A stretch of DNA of 64,000 bases from assembly GCF_020829665.1 (NCBI RefSeq), contig NZ_JAIVFT010000003.1, positions 469,821 to 533,820 of the forward strand, in the 5' to 3' direction. The stretch is from Nostoc sp. CHAB 5824 (GTDB lineage Bacteria; Cyanobacteriota; Cyanobacteriia; Cyanobacteriales; Nostocaceae). Position 1 is the first letter of the stretch. Each line of letters starts with the position of its first letter. This document shows, in pieces, positions 41,566 through 50,704 of this stretch. The position numbers and the translations under genes were made by a program. The notes beneath the pieces were generated by a model. It ran no database searches. It saw nothing but the letters and a program-made list of their open reading frames with translations, and was not told where the DNA came from.

Positions 41566-41711
41566 TAACACGCATCAGCCACAATTTATTCTTCACTGAC
41601 TGGTCAATACACGAAGCTCGTATCACTGGCGACAACATTGCGCCAGACTTTGATGCCTCAGTATATGCAGCCGCCGTATGGAAACAGCCGACCAAGGTGG
41701 CAGTCACTTGA
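41535..41711 (+). pseudogene. C-terminal stump of a second FAD-monooxygenase gene
   Basis: The frame from 41535 reads PSIRRNVSAVVTRISHNLFF and continues TDWSIHEARIT, PDFDASVYAAAVWKQPTKVA, closely matching the end of the protein at 2403-3854 (ISHDLFFADWSLHEARIT, VWKQQAKVAV). Stop at 41711. It shows that the island once carried two copies of this gene. Confidence 0.75.
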
Positions 41712-41768
41712 TCTGCCCCAGTCCCCATACCCCTAATCCCCACTTCCCAAACTTTAGGAGTCAAGAGT

Positions 41769-42428
41769 ATGACCGTCGAACACCGTCTGAACACCAGCAC
41801 TTTGCCTTATCTATTTTCGCCTGTTTCTGCCGATGCCAACCAACCTGCGCCCCTGGTGTTATTTTTGCATGGGGCACGCGATCGCGGCAATGATTTAAAT
41901 GTGCTGTTGAAATGGGGTTTACCTCGTTTTGTGAATGAATCAAGTCCCTTACCTTATTTCTTTGCAGCCCCCCAACTTCCTGAAGGACAAACTTGGTTAG
42001 ATCGAGAATCAGATGTGATTGCTTTGTTGGATAATCTTATCGTTTCTCAATCAATTGATCCTTCCCGTGTGATCATATCTGGGTTCAGTTTAGGTACTGC
42101 TGGAGCTTGGCATATTGCCGCTTCCAATCCTGGTCGCTTCGCTGGTTTAGTAGCAGTATCAGGGCGTGTACCCAAGACATTAGAAGAAACCCAACTAGCT
42201 GGACTCAAAGAAATTCCTATCCAGATATTCCAAGGCGCAAAGGACGAAAAACTACCGATTGAAGATACAGAGTATATTGTCGCTACCTTGCGCGGACTGG
42301 GGGGAACAGTAGATTTTACTGTACTACCTGAAGGCGATCATTTTATTGCTGATGAAGTGTATAGTGACTCAAAACTCCAACAATGGCTGATTTCACAGAA
42401 CCGTCGTAACGTCCCTCTAGTTGTCTGA
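41769..42428 (+). CDS. Alpha/beta hydrolase, carboxylesterase/phospholipase type
   Basis: A 219-residue hydrolase. The nucleophile elbow is ISGFSLGTAGAWHIAA near residue 118 (GxSxG), the Asp lies in a FQGAKDEKLPIEDTEYI block and the His in LPEGDHFIADEVY. The start block PLVLFLHGARDRGNDLNV supplies the oxyanion hole. It resembles peptidase/PHB-depolymerase-like esterases. It is followed after six bases by a methyltransferase gene. No signal peptide. Confidence 0.82.
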   Translation: MTVEHRLNTSTLPYLFSPVSADANQPAPLVLFLHGARDRGNDLNVLLKWGLPRFVNESSPLPYFFAAPQLPEGQTWLDRESDVIALLDNLIVSQSIDPSRVIISGFSLGTAGAWHIAASNPGRFAGLVAVSGRVPKTLEETQLAGLKEIPIQIFQGAKDEKLPIEDTEYIVATLRGLGGTVDFTVLPEGDHFIADEVYSDSKLQQWLISQNRRNVPLVV

Positions 42429-42434
42429 TGCCTG

Positions 42435-43109
42435 ATGTCTTACGCACCATCTGATCACTGGAACCAATTTTTCTCTAAATGTAGAGATGCTAGCACAGAT
42501 TTAGATTGGGGAACTCAATGGACGAAGCTTCACCTTCCGTTTCTCAAGTCCGCCAACATTAAAACTGTGCTTGACCTTGGTTGTGGGACAGGAAACGACG
42601 TGTTACGTCTTGTACAACAAGGTTTTACAGTAATTGGTATGGATTTCTCAGATGAAGCAGTGCGGCAAGGACGCGAGAAATCAGAAAAGTTAGGACTAAA
42701 TGCACAGTTTGTAGTTGCCGACATGGCAAAACGTTTGCCTTTTGATAGTGCAACCTTTGATGCTGTCATGTCCAATGTTGCTATCCACATGTTTTCAGAT
42801 CGGATTACACGCGAGTTGTTTAAAGAAATTCGTCGAATAGTACGCCCCAACGGATTATTTGTTTTCCATGTCAATTCTACAGAAGACGCTTTAGTTCGAG
42901 CAGAACGTCACCCACCTATGCGCGAAATAGAGCCAAATTACTTTCTAGAACTTCATGGACAAACTATGCATTTTTTCTCTCAAGAATATTTGCTAGACCT
43001 GTTATCTGACTGGAAAGATGTAGAACTAAAACATTACGAAATATTACACGAGCAAACGGGCAAGCCGTTTAAACGAGTTTGGTGGGGTAAGGCAATACAG
43101 CCTGACTAA
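42435..43109 (+). CDS. Class I SAM-dependent methyltransferase
   Basis: A 224-residue methyltransferase with motif I TVLDLGCGTGNDVLRLVQQG near residue 40, acidic beta-2 end VIGMDFS, FVVADMAKRLPFDSATFDAV and VAIHMFSDRI. The TehB/thiopurine-like small size and the neighbours suggest detoxification of a small thiol or metalloid, but this is inference. Six bases separate it from the esterase gene, so they are co-transcribed. After its stop, 43110-43175, come dispersed-repeat words. Confidence 0.83.
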   Translation: MSYAPSDHWNQFFSKCRDASTDLDWGTQWTKLHLPFLKSANIKTVLDLGCGTGNDVLRLVQQGFTVIGMDFSDEAVRQGREKSEKLGLNAQFVVADMAKRLPFDSATFDAVMSNVAIHMFSDRITRELFKEIRRIVRPNGLFVFHVNSTEDALVRAERHPPMREIEPNYFLELHGQTMHFFSQEYLLDLLSDWKDVELKHYEILHEQTGKPFKRVWWGKAIQPD

Positions 43110-43233
43110 GGAGCGTTAGCGTACAGCCCTTCATGAAAACGGCGTAGCCTCTCGTAGAGAAGCGGGGCGGAATACACGGCACAATCTATGTTTCTAAATT
43201 CTGCTTTTTCAATCAACAACAACAAATACTTCC

Positions 43234-44232
43234 ATGACGCTACCAACAACTAAGCTCGGTAAAACTGGATTGAGCGTTTCCCGTCTCTCTCTCGGCACAA
43301 TGACCTTCGGATTGCAGACAGATGAAGAAACTTCTAGGCAGATTCTTGACACTGCTGCTGATGCGGGAATTAACTTTCTAGATACAGCCGACGTTTATCC
43401 TCTGGGTGGTGGGCTAGCTACGGCTGGACACACCGAAGAAATCGTGGGACGTTGGCTCAAAGGCAAACGCGAACATTTTATTTTAGCTACCAAAGCTGTC
43501 GGCAGGGTTGGCTCTGCACCTTGGGATCAGGGTGCTTCTCGCAAACATATTCTCGATGCGATCGATGCTTCTCTAAGACGACTGGGAACTGATTATGTTG
43601 ATCTGTACCAATTGCACTCTGACGATGCTTCAACTCCTCTCGATGAAACCTTAGAAGCATTAGATACAGTAGTGCGTGCAGGTAAAGTCAGATATATCGG
43701 TGTTTCCAACTTCTTAGCTTACCGACTCGCCCGCGCTTTGGGTCGTGCTGATGTGCGAAATTTGACTCGCTTTGTTTCGATTCAACCCCGCTACAATCTC
43801 TTGTTCCGCGAAATTGAGCGAGAACTTTTGCCGTTGGCTAAAGAAGAAGGATTAGGCGTAATTTCTTACAATCCTTTGGCAGGTGGTCTACTTACTGGCA
43901 AACACAATCTGACTCAAGGCCCCACCGCAGGAACTCGTTTTACCTTGGGTGCGGCCGCAGAACGCTATCAAGAACGATACTGGCGCGATCGCGAGTTCAA
44001 TACTGTGGAGGAATTACGCACAGTGGCCGATCTAGCCGGATTATCCCTCACTACCCTGGCGGTGGCTTGGGTGCTGGCTAATCCAATTATTACTGCTCCC
44101 ATTATTGGCGCTAGCCGTCCAGAACAATTGACTGACACCCTCAAGGCTGTAGAACTAAAACTCGATGACAGTTTGAAACAAAAGCTAGACGACCTCACTG
44201 CCGAATATCGCAGGGGAGATTCTCTGCGTTAG
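43234..44232 (+). CDS. Aldo/keto reductase
   Basis: A 332-residue NADPH-dependent TIM-barrel reductase. GKTGLSVSRLSLGTMTFGLQ is the classic start, FLDTADVYPLG carries the Asp and Tyr, LATKAVG the Lys, and YQLHSDDASTPLDETLEALD the His of the tetrad. ANPIITAPIIGASRPEQL is the cofactor-binding end. A relative lies at 55395. The substrate is unknown. Its ATG follows a short AT-rich gap after the repeats. Confidence 0.87.
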   Translation: MTLPTTKLGKTGLSVSRLSLGTMTFGLQTDEETSRQILDTAADAGINFLDTADVYPLGGGLATAGHTEEIVGRWLKGKREHFILATKAVGRVGSAPWDQGASRKHILDAIDASLRRLGTDYVDLYQLHSDDASTPLDETLEALDTVVRAGKVRYIGVSNFLAYRLARALGRADVRNLTRFVSIQPRYNLLFREIERELLPLAKEEGLGVISYNPLAGGLLTGKHNLTQGPTAGTRFTLGAAAERYQERYWRDREFNTVEELRTVADLAGLSLTTLAVAWVLANPIITAPIIGASRPEQLTDTLKAVELKLDDSLKQKLDDLTAEYRRGDSLR

Positions 44233-44318
44233 GGACTGGGGATTAGAAATTTATTTCCCTTCTGCCTGCTGCCTTCTGATAACTGACAACTAGAATTCAT
44301 TCAAAGCAGAAATATCTC

Positions 44319-45383
44319 ATGGATAAAACAGCTATGATTAAACGCCGTCGTTTTCTCAATATTGCTACATCAGGTCTATGTGGTTTTTCTATGGCATATC
44401 TGTTAGGAAGTTGTAATCAACAAAATCAACAGAATGTTTCAAACAGTACTACTAGTTCAAGTTCCCTTAGTATCAAAACTAAAGTTCTACGCATGGGGTA
44501 TCAGAGTGCGGGGGATCTTGTGCGAAATCGGAAAGTTTTAGAGAAACGCTTGGAGCCGTTAGGGATTAAGGTGGAATGGGCGCAATTTGTCCAAGGCCCC
44601 CAACTCATGGAAGGAATGGCTGCGGGAAGAGTTGACGTAGGATCTGTGGGGGAAACGCCACCAATTTTTGCCCAAGTAGCTGGGTCAAAACTTGTTTATG
44701 TCGTCGGTACGCAAAGAACCCAAACAACAGGGACAAGTAGTGTAATTGCCGTACCTCCAGAATCTTCACTGAAGAAGTTTGAGGATATTAAGGGACAAGA
44801 AGTTTATTTTCAAAAAGGCTCGGCATCGCACTATTTTATTCTTAGAGCCTTGCAGTCCATCGGCTTGACTATCAAAGATATCAAAATCAAGAGTATACCG
44901 ACTATCGAGGCGCGGGCTGCTTTTCTTGAAGGTAGAATTCCAGTTTGGATGACAGGAGATCCCCACTATGCGATCGCCGAAAAGATGGGTCGTATTCGCG
45001 TCCTCAGAGATTCGGTTGGATTAGATTCTCCAGGTGGTTACTATATTGCTGACAGAAAGTTTGCCGAAGAAAATCCTGGTTTGCTAAAAATTGTTATTGA
45101 GGAACTTCATGCTCTCGATAAATGGGCAAATACAAATCGAGATGAAGTGAAAAAATTGATGATTACTGAACAAAAGCTTGATGAAGACGTAGCCACAAGG
45201 ATGATGTCTCGTCGTACATTTGCAGGACGCAGAGGACTCAGCCCAGCACTAATCGCAGAACAACAACGTGTGGCAGATTTGTTCTTTGAAGTGGGTGTCA
45301 TACCGACGAAAATCAACATTCAGGAGGCGTTACTTCCGGCTGATCTTTATGCTGCGATCACACCACTAGAAATTATGGTCTAG
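44319..45383 (+). CDS. ABC substrate-binding lipoprotein with Tat-type signal, sulfonate type
   Basis: A 354-residue SsuA-like SBP. IKRRRFLNIATSGLCGFSMA carries a twin-arginine motif, and YLLGSCNQ is a lipobox, so it would be a Tat-exported lipoprotein. ATG 44334 (MIKRRRF) is an equally good start. Family blocks: VLRMGYQSAGDLVRNRKVLE, LMEGMAAGRVDVGSVGETPP, DIKGQEVYFQKGSASHYF and GRIPVWMTGDPHYAIAEK. The partner ABC importer is absent; the next gene is an exporter-type ABC protein. Confidence 0.85.
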   Translation: MDKTAMIKRRRFLNIATSGLCGFSMAYLLGSCNQQNQQNVSNSTTSSSSLSIKTKVLRMGYQSAGDLVRNRKVLEKRLEPLGIKVEWAQFVQGPQLMEGMAAGRVDVGSVGETPPIFAQVAGSKLVYVVGTQRTQTTGTSSVIAVPPESSLKKFEDIKGQEVYFQKGSASHYFILRALQSIGLTIKDIKIKSIPTIEARAAFLEGRIPVWMTGDPHYAIAEKMGRIRVLRDSVGLDSPGGYYIADRKFAEENPGLLKIVIEELHALDKWANTNRDEVKKLMITEQKLDEDVATRMMSRRTFAGRRGLSPALIAEQQRVADLFFEVGVIPTKINIQEALLPADLYAAITPLEIMV

Positions 45384-45407
45384 TGACTTTGTAATTCTTT
45401 AAAGGGT

Positions 45408-47294
45408 GTGGGATTGAAACAAAGTGTTACTACGACGACTTTCATGACGAAAAAGTCCAGACAATCGAAATCCTTTCAACGTGCTGCCGATGCACCAGCC
45501 TTGCCAGCGACTCCATTCAGCTTTATTTGCTATTTCGTTAACCAGTTTTGCTGGTGGTATATAGCAATAGTAATTCTAGAGGTGATACACGCGACTTGCG
45601 GCATTATGTTGCCTTATGCCATTGGCGAGATCATCCGCAACGTGACAAAATCAACGGTTGATAGCAAACACATTTTTGATGTTGTGAGACAACCCCTGAT
45701 GTTGTTTACCGCCTTGAGTGTGGGTGAAGTGGTATTCGGGCGATCGGCTGGACTGTTGTTGACTATTCTCCATCCCATTCACCGACAGCAAATCACTCGC
45801 TCTCTATATGCTTACTTGCAGCAACATTCTCATCGTTACTTGAGTAGTAGTTTTGCTGGGGCTTTGGCGCAGCGCATAAGCGAAACTGCTTTTGGTGTCA
45901 CGCAGACAATGCAAATGCTGATTTCTGAATTTATGTCAGTCATCATCGTATATATAGTCGCTACGATTTTACTGTATCGCACCTATCCTCCTCTGGCTGC
46001 ATTGGTGGGGGTGTGGGCAGTTCTTTTTATCAGTATTTCCTTCTGGCTGGCAACTCGCTGCCGAATATACTCCCGGAAAGCCGCAGCCGCTAGAAGTCAG
46101 ACAGCTGGAATCATTGTAGATGCAGTCACAAATCTTACTAGTAGCCGACTGTTTGCGCGTCTGGGTTTTGAACGACGCTATTTGAATGAGCAATTCAGGC
46201 GCGAACTCAAAGAGGTGAAAAAGTCCAACTGGTATTCGGAGCGAATTCGCTGGTTTCAGTTTATCTCGGCAGCGATTTTGAAAATTAGTACTCTTTATTA
46301 CTCCCTTTCTCTGTGGAGTCAAGGAAAGATAGCATCTGCTGATTTTGTGGTAGCAACTAGCTTATCGTTGTTAATCATCAGTGAAGCCCGCAATTTAAGT
46401 AGACGGTTTTTGGATTTATTTGAACATATTGGTAATATTGCCAATGGAGTCTACACCATTGTTCAACCTCACGAGATCATTGATCAAGATAGTGCGATCG
46501 CCTATTCAATCACTCAGGGACAGATTGAGTTTCGCCAAGTGAATTTTAGCTACTCCCTTGAGAGAAAAGTATTCGACAACCTTTCTATCACCATCCAACC
46601 AGGCCAGCGTGTCGGACTAGTTGGCTTCTCTGGTTCTGGAAAATCCACCTTCGTCAATCTGATTTTGCGTCAATTCGACCCCCAATCGGGAGAGATTTTT
46701 ATTGATGGGGTGAATATTCAAGATATGACTCAAGATGCCCTACATTCCCAAATCAGCTTGATTCCGCAAGATCCGTCTCTATTCCATCGGACATTGATAG
46801 AAAATATTCGTTATGGACGACTGGATGCCACCAACGAGGAAGTAATGGAGGCGGCACGCCAAGCCTATGCTCACGATTTTATCGCTCAGATCAAAGACGG
46901 TTATGATTCTCTGGTGGGTGAACGTGGTGTCAAACTTTCTGGAGGGCAGAGACAACGGATTGCGATCGCGCGAGTAATCCTCAAAAATGCACCAATCCTG
47001 ATTCTAGATGAAGCCACCTCTAGCCTCGATTCAATCACCGAAAAAGCCATCCAAGACACCCTAGATTTAGCGATGAATGGAAAAACGGTCATTGTGGTAG
47101 CTCATCGACTATCTACTATCGCCCATTTAGACCGCATTTTGGTATTCGACCAAGGCCACATCGTCGAAGATGGTACCCACGCTAAACTACTAGCACGCCG
47201 CGGTGCTTACTACAGGTTATGGAAAATGCAGGCAGGTGGATTCTTACCAGTAGAAGCCAATAATCAGAATATGTCCGAATTGCAAACAAAATAG
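45408..47294 (+). CDS. ABC exporter, fused membrane and ATPase domains
   Basis: A 628-residue type IV ABC half-transporter. An N-terminal membrane domain has about six helices (for example WWYIAIVILEVIHATCGIML and AALVGVWAVLFISISFWLAT). The ATPase domain has Walker A VGFSGSGKSTFVN, Q-loop LIPQDPSLF, signature LSGGQRQRIAIARVIL, Walker B ILILDEATSSLDS and H-loop VAHRL. The open frame starts at GTG 45408, but ATG 45444 (MTKKSRQSKSF) is likely. Such proteins flip lipids, drugs or peptides outward. It may share a transcript with the SBP but cannot be its importer. Confidence 0.87.
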   Translation: MGLKQSVTTTTFMTKKSRQSKSFQRAADAPALPATPFSFICYFVNQFCWWYIAIVILEVIHATCGIMLPYAIGEIIRNVTKSTVDSKHIFDVVRQPLMLFTALSVGEVVFGRSAGLLLTILHPIHRQQITRSLYAYLQQHSHRYLSSSFAGALAQRISETAFGVTQTMQMLISEFMSVIIVYIVATILLYRTYPPLAALVGVWAVLFISISFWLATRCRIYSRKAAAARSQTAGIIVDAVTNLTSSRLFARLGFERRYLNEQFRRELKEVKKSNWYSERIRWFQFISAAILKISTLYYSLSLWSQGKIASADFVVATSLSLLIISEARNLSRRFLDLFEHIGNIANGVYTIVQPHEIIDQDSAIAYSITQGQIEFRQVNFSYSLERKVFDNLSITIQPGQRVGLVGFSGSGKSTFVNLILRQFDPQSGEIFIDGVNIQDMTQDALHSQISLIPQDPSLFHRTLIENIRYGRLDATNEEVMEAARQAYAHDFIAQIKDGYDSLVGERGVKLSGGQRQRIAIARVILKNAPILILDEATSSLDSITEKAIQDTLDLAMNGKTVIVVAHRLSTIAHLDRILVFDQGHIVEDGTHAKLLARRGAYYRLWKMQAGGFLPVEANNQNMSELQTK

Positions 47295-47347
47295 TTTTGA
47301 GCATCGAATTGTGGCGATTTTAAAACATCCTATTTCACATTTCACGT

Positions 47348-47640
47348 ATGACTAGAATATTCAACACTCCTGGTCGTAAAGAGGTGAAACTATTCCGGGC
47401 TGCTGTCTCTACCGACAGAACGGATTATATCGTTATTACTAACGATTTATCTCAGGATTCCACAGATGTTGTACAACAGGTGTGCAAAGTTCGTTGGAAA
47501 ATTGAGTCCTGGTCATCGAGAACTCAAACAATTAACTGGTCTTGAATCTTGCCAATGCCGCAAAGCTCGTATTCAAAGAAATCATATTGCTTCAAAACAG
47601 TAGTCTTCTATGGTTCTTACAGCAGCGAGATCGCCAGGGC
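47348..47640 (+). pseudogene. DDE transposase C-terminal remnant
   Basis: VKLFRAAVSTDRTDYIVITN, DLSQDSTDVVQQVCKVRWKI and, after a frameshift near 47510, HRELKQLTGLESCQCRKARI then QRNHIA are the C-terminal part of an IS701/IS4-type transposase common in cyanobacteria. The rest is missing and a stop follows at once. Confidence 0.65.
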
Positions 47641-47813
47641 ATCAAAGCTGCCAGATTCATGATTCGGGAATAAACAGCCATTTCTACAGCAGACTGTTGC
47701 TGTGGTGAGAGTTGAATTTTATAACTAGCAGTAAAGCGTTCAATCCAGGCACGGACAATTGTTTTTTCGCGCTTATCAACAAACAAAGCGTAGGCGTAGC
47801 CCGCCGCAGGCAT
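47592..47813 (-). pseudogene. RecD-like helicase fragment (tentative)
   Basis: The segment DKREKTIVRAWIERFTASYK, then IQLSPQQQSAVEMAVYSRI, resembles the stretch just before the Walker A of RecD2-type helicases (LSPQQQ, then ILTGGPGCGKT). The Walker motif itself is lost. The 5' end runs into a dispersed repeat (GATGCCTGCGGCGGGCTACG on the minus strand at about 47794-47813). It is a relic among transposase remains. The assignment is from memory of the motif only. Confidence 0.4.
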
Positions 47814-47829
47814 CGTTGCATCTACCTCA

Positions 47830-48180
47830 CCAATCCAGAGTCAGTTTTCTGCAATGTTCTCCCCATACTACACTCATGAATCAGTATTTCTGCAAAAATG
47901 GGATGCTCCCTCTATTTCTCGGATAATTCGGTAAGCTCTAGACTCATTTACTCCCCAAGACTAACCTATATGGAAGTAGGTACGGTACTCTCTCTCTTTT
48001 TTCTAATGTCATCAACAATTGGTCTTCTAAGCTTAATTTACCCGGTCGTCCTGTTTTCTGTTTTGTTCGCTCTTGCGTAGGCGCAGCCCGTCGTCATTGC
48101 ACTACCTCTACCATCTCGCTAAAAGTATCTGGACGTACACCACACAAGCGCTTCAAGTCTTACAACTACAGTATTTTATT
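47830..48180 (-). pseudogene. Transposase remnant interrupted by a 24-base dispersed repeat
   Basis: On the minus strand the pieces LKRLCGVRPDTFSEMVEVVQ, then KQKTGRPGKLSLEDQLLMTL, and in other frames YFHIG and NRGS, are recognisable as the N-terminal HTH part of an IS5-superfamily transposase. The frame is interrupted by 24 bases at 48073-48096, which add a TGA, and by several frameshifts. Confidence 0.5.
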
Positions 48181-48596
48181 TATTTTTAAGTCATATATGC
48201 TACCCAAGCTCAACCTACTTGTCCCACGTATCTGGGACTTTTACGAGAGGTCTATGCTTTCGGGTTTTGATACCAATCAGTAAGCTTACCCTCTCAAATA
48301 GAAAAAAGTTTGTAGTATGCACTTGACACTCTTGTATTACTCATGTAGTCTAATACTACAGCTTCTCTAAAAGCCATATTAGCTAGAAGTAAGAAAGATA
48401 ACACCAATGAGACGAATTGCTATTGCCTTGGGCATGTGGGGTATTTAAAAATGACCCAGCTATAGTTGCCCAAATCTTTGCAGATTTATTATTACCAGGT
48501 GGTCAATTTTGGTTGTTAAGTGAACATCAGCATTACAACAACTGATTCAAGCTGTAGTTATTTTTCCACAATCAATCAATAAATATTAGGAGAACT
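48181..48596. other. Gene-poor stretch with decayed coding traces
   Basis: No intact gene. TGTAGTAT (48311-48318) is inverted as ATACTACA (48353-48360) around a TTGACA. After that come MRRIAIALGMWG (from 48409) and, in another frame, FKNDPAIVAQIFADLLLPGG, which look like pieces of a decayed gene that I cannot name. Confidence 0.35.
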
Positions 48597-48818
48597 ATGA
48601 AATTTTCTATATCACTCACATCTACACATATTATTACTCATATTACTCTGTTATTTGGAGTAGGTAATAAAGTACATATAAACATTAGTAACGATAAAAA
48701 ATTAATCAGCACAGCAGTAAATAATTCCCATACTTTATCTAACCGCTCACAAGACACAGGTGCGCTGAAATCATTCGATACTGCTTTTGTGGCTTATCAC
48801 ATGATGGGACTTAGCTAA
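48597..48818 (+). CDS. Small hypothetical protein
   Basis: A 73-residue frame with an excellent ribosome site (AGGAG, five bases before the ATG). The N-terminus is hydrophobic (ISLTSTHIITHITLLFGVG) and might be a weak signal or anchor; the rest is polar. I do not recognise it. The strong Shine-Dalgarno is the main support, since the surroundings are decayed DNA. Confidence 0.4.
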   Translation: MKFSISLTSTHIITHITLLFGVGNKVHINISNDKKLISTAVNNSHTLSNRSQDTGALKSFDTAFVAYHMMGLS

Positions 48819-48949
48819 TGATTAAAAATTAAAACCTCTATAAGCAGGCTGTCTCTTCCTGCTACTAAACTAACTTCTAGACCATCTATTAAGCATTGCC
48901 TAGAAGCTAGTTTAAAACTTGCCCTTGACTCTGACTTTCACATAATTTG

Positions 48950-49879
48950 TCATCCGTCTTGAGAAACACGGTGTAATGTTCTCTCTCCCATTATTGCGTG
49001 CCTTGGATTATCAACCAATCCTGTATCCAGTAACATTACACCAAAAAGTATCGCCCATCCCAGAGCGCGTTGTATTGTTGCCTCAGAAACATTTGAGTAT
49101 TCTGCCAGTACTTGGGAGCGTGCTTTTGGATCGCTAAACAGCATCCATATAGAAGCAAGGTCTGTTGCAATGTCACCTGATGTAATGTCGCCCCAATCAA
49201 TGATGCCTGCGATCGCACCGTTCTCGACAAGGATATTGCGTGGGTGAAGGTCTCCATGTAACCATTTTGCTTCAACGTCAATAGGCGTGTTTAAAGCTCT
49301 ATTCCAAATTTCTCTGAGCTTTTGAGTAATCAGATTAGTTTTTGTTTGGAGTCGTTGCATTCGTTCTTCCACAGAAGCTGCACGCTGTGTCAGTGGTACA
49401 CCGCGTACTGGATTTTGTGGCGCATTCAATGGCGCAGGGGTATGCAACGAACGTAGGAATGAAGCAAAAAATTTGGACTGATTTGCATGGGGTTCCTCTT
49501 GATCGGCAGCTATACCAGCTAGCCACGGTAACACGCTCCATCGCCAAGGGTAGCTTTGTCCTGGCTTGCCTATTCTGTAAGGAATTGGAACAGGTATAGT
49601 CAGTTGCTCTGCCAGTACTGGAAGCCAGGTTTGCTCATTTTCGATCAATGTCGCTGCTGCTTTTCGACGTGGAAGCCTTACAGATAATTGATCCCCCAGC
49701 CGAAATATTACATTGTCCCAACCAGCATCAACAAGATGAATCGGCAGATGCATCAAATCTGGATGCTGATCTGATAACAGACTATAAACAAGAGTTATAT
49801 CTATTTCGACATCTGATACTGGTGTTCCTATTGAACTCGATTTTTCTTCTGACACCTTGCCTCCTTTACTTAGATTCAC
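48950..49879 (-). CDS. Aminoglycoside-phosphotransferase-family kinase
   Basis: A 309-residue APH/choline-kinase-like protein. The N-lobe has VIFRLGDQLSVRLPRRKAAA with the ATP-binding Arg/Lys, the catalytic loop is WLHGDLHPRNILVENG near residue 210, and GIIDWGDITSGDIATDLASI carries the metal-binding Asp. PWLAGIAADQEEPHANQSKF precedes it. It could phosphorylate an aminoglycoside, macrolide or a metabolite; the subgroup with DLHPRN loops includes macrolide kinases. It stands alone. Confidence 0.82.
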   Translation of the reverse strand: MNLSKGGKVSEEKSSSIGTPVSDVEIDITLVYSLLSDQHPDLMHLPIHLVDAGWDNVIFRLGDQLSVRLPRRKAAATLIENEQTWLPVLAEQLTIPVPIPYRIGKPGQSYPWRWSVLPWLAGIAADQEEPHANQSKFFASFLRSLHTPAPLNAPQNPVRGVPLTQRAASVEERMQRLQTKTNLITQKLREIWNRALNTPIDVEAKWLHGDLHPRNILVENGAIAGIIDWGDITSGDIATDLASIWMLFSDPKARSQVLAEYSNVSEATIQRALGWAILFGVMLLDTGLVDNPRHAIMGERTLHRVSQDG

Positions 49880-49918
49880 AAATGGAGAGATTATATTTCA
49901 TACAGAGAAACTGTATTT

Positions 49919-50704
49919 TCAGAAATGAGCAAGGTAGCCACCATCAACTGCTAAAACTTGACCCGTAATGTAAGATGCGGCTGGAGAAGCAAAGAACACA
50001 ACTGCACCTGCAACTTCTTCTGGAGATCCCCAACGACCGAGAGAAGTTCGCTTTTTCAACCATTGGGCGACTTCTAGATCAGCAACCACATCTGCATTGC
50101 TCTGTGTTGCGAAAAAGCCGGGAGCAACTGCATTGACGGTAATTCCAAAAGCGCCAAGTTCAGCAGCAAGGGTGCGAGTTAGGGCTTCGAGTCCTCCTTT
50201 AGCTGTTGTATAAACTGCATCGCCTGCATCGGCAAGTTGTCCCGCGATCGACGTGATATTGATGATTCGACCATTACCCTTGTGTATCATCAGTTTTGCC
50301 GCTTCTCGTGACAAATTGAATGGTGCAATCAAATCAGCATTAATTAATCGGCGCACTGCATCCATTTCAAACTCGAACAATCCACGACGATCGCGCATTC
50401 CAACATTATTGACGAGAATATCTAAACAGCCGTGCTTTTCTTGGATCTCTATAAATGCGTTTTGAACCGCAACTTCGTCTGTCACATCAAACGGTAATGG
50501 AAAAACAAAACCGCCGTTTGCCTCAATAACTGCAACTGCTTGATTAAGACGTTCAAGGTTTCGCCCATTGACGATAACACGCGCACCAGCTTTAGCAAGT
50601 GATTGGGCAATTTCTAGCCCTAGTCCCCCTCCGGCTCCAGTTACTAAAGCAATTTTTCCAGTTAATGAGAACTCTGATAACGTCACAACATTTACTTTCC
50701 ACAA
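49919..50704 (-). CDS. SDR-family oxidoreductase, canonical
   Basis: A 261-residue short-chain dehydrogenase with LVTGAGGGLGLEIAQSLAKA, NNVGMRDRRG, and the catalytic ITSIAGQLADAGDAVYTTAK (Ser, Tyr-x-x-x-Lys intact). The ending ITGQVLAVDGGYLAHF is typical. Gluconate 5-dehydrogenase-like proteins have this pattern. The start could be ATG 50704 or a few codons later. It contrasts with the SDR at 14624, whose catalytic residues are missing. Confidence 0.85.
   Translation of the reverse strand: MWKVNVVTLSEFSLTGKIALVTGAGGGLGLEIAQSLAKAGARVIVNGRNLERLNQAVAVIEANGGFVFPLPFDVTDEVAVQNAFIEIQEKHGCLDILVNNVGMRDRRGLFEFEMDAVRRLINADLIAPFNLSREAAKLMIHKGNGRIINITSIAGQLADAGDAVYTTAKGGLEALTRTLAAELGAFGITVNAVAPGFFATQSNADVVADLEVAQWLKKRTSLGRWGSPEEVAGAVVFFASPAASYITGQVLAVDGGYLAHF

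Noticed and set aside
45408..47294. ABC protein as importer partner of the SBP at 44319
   Set aside because: Its fused membrane-ATPase layout is that of exporters; importers of SsuA-type SBPs have separate permease and ATPase chains.
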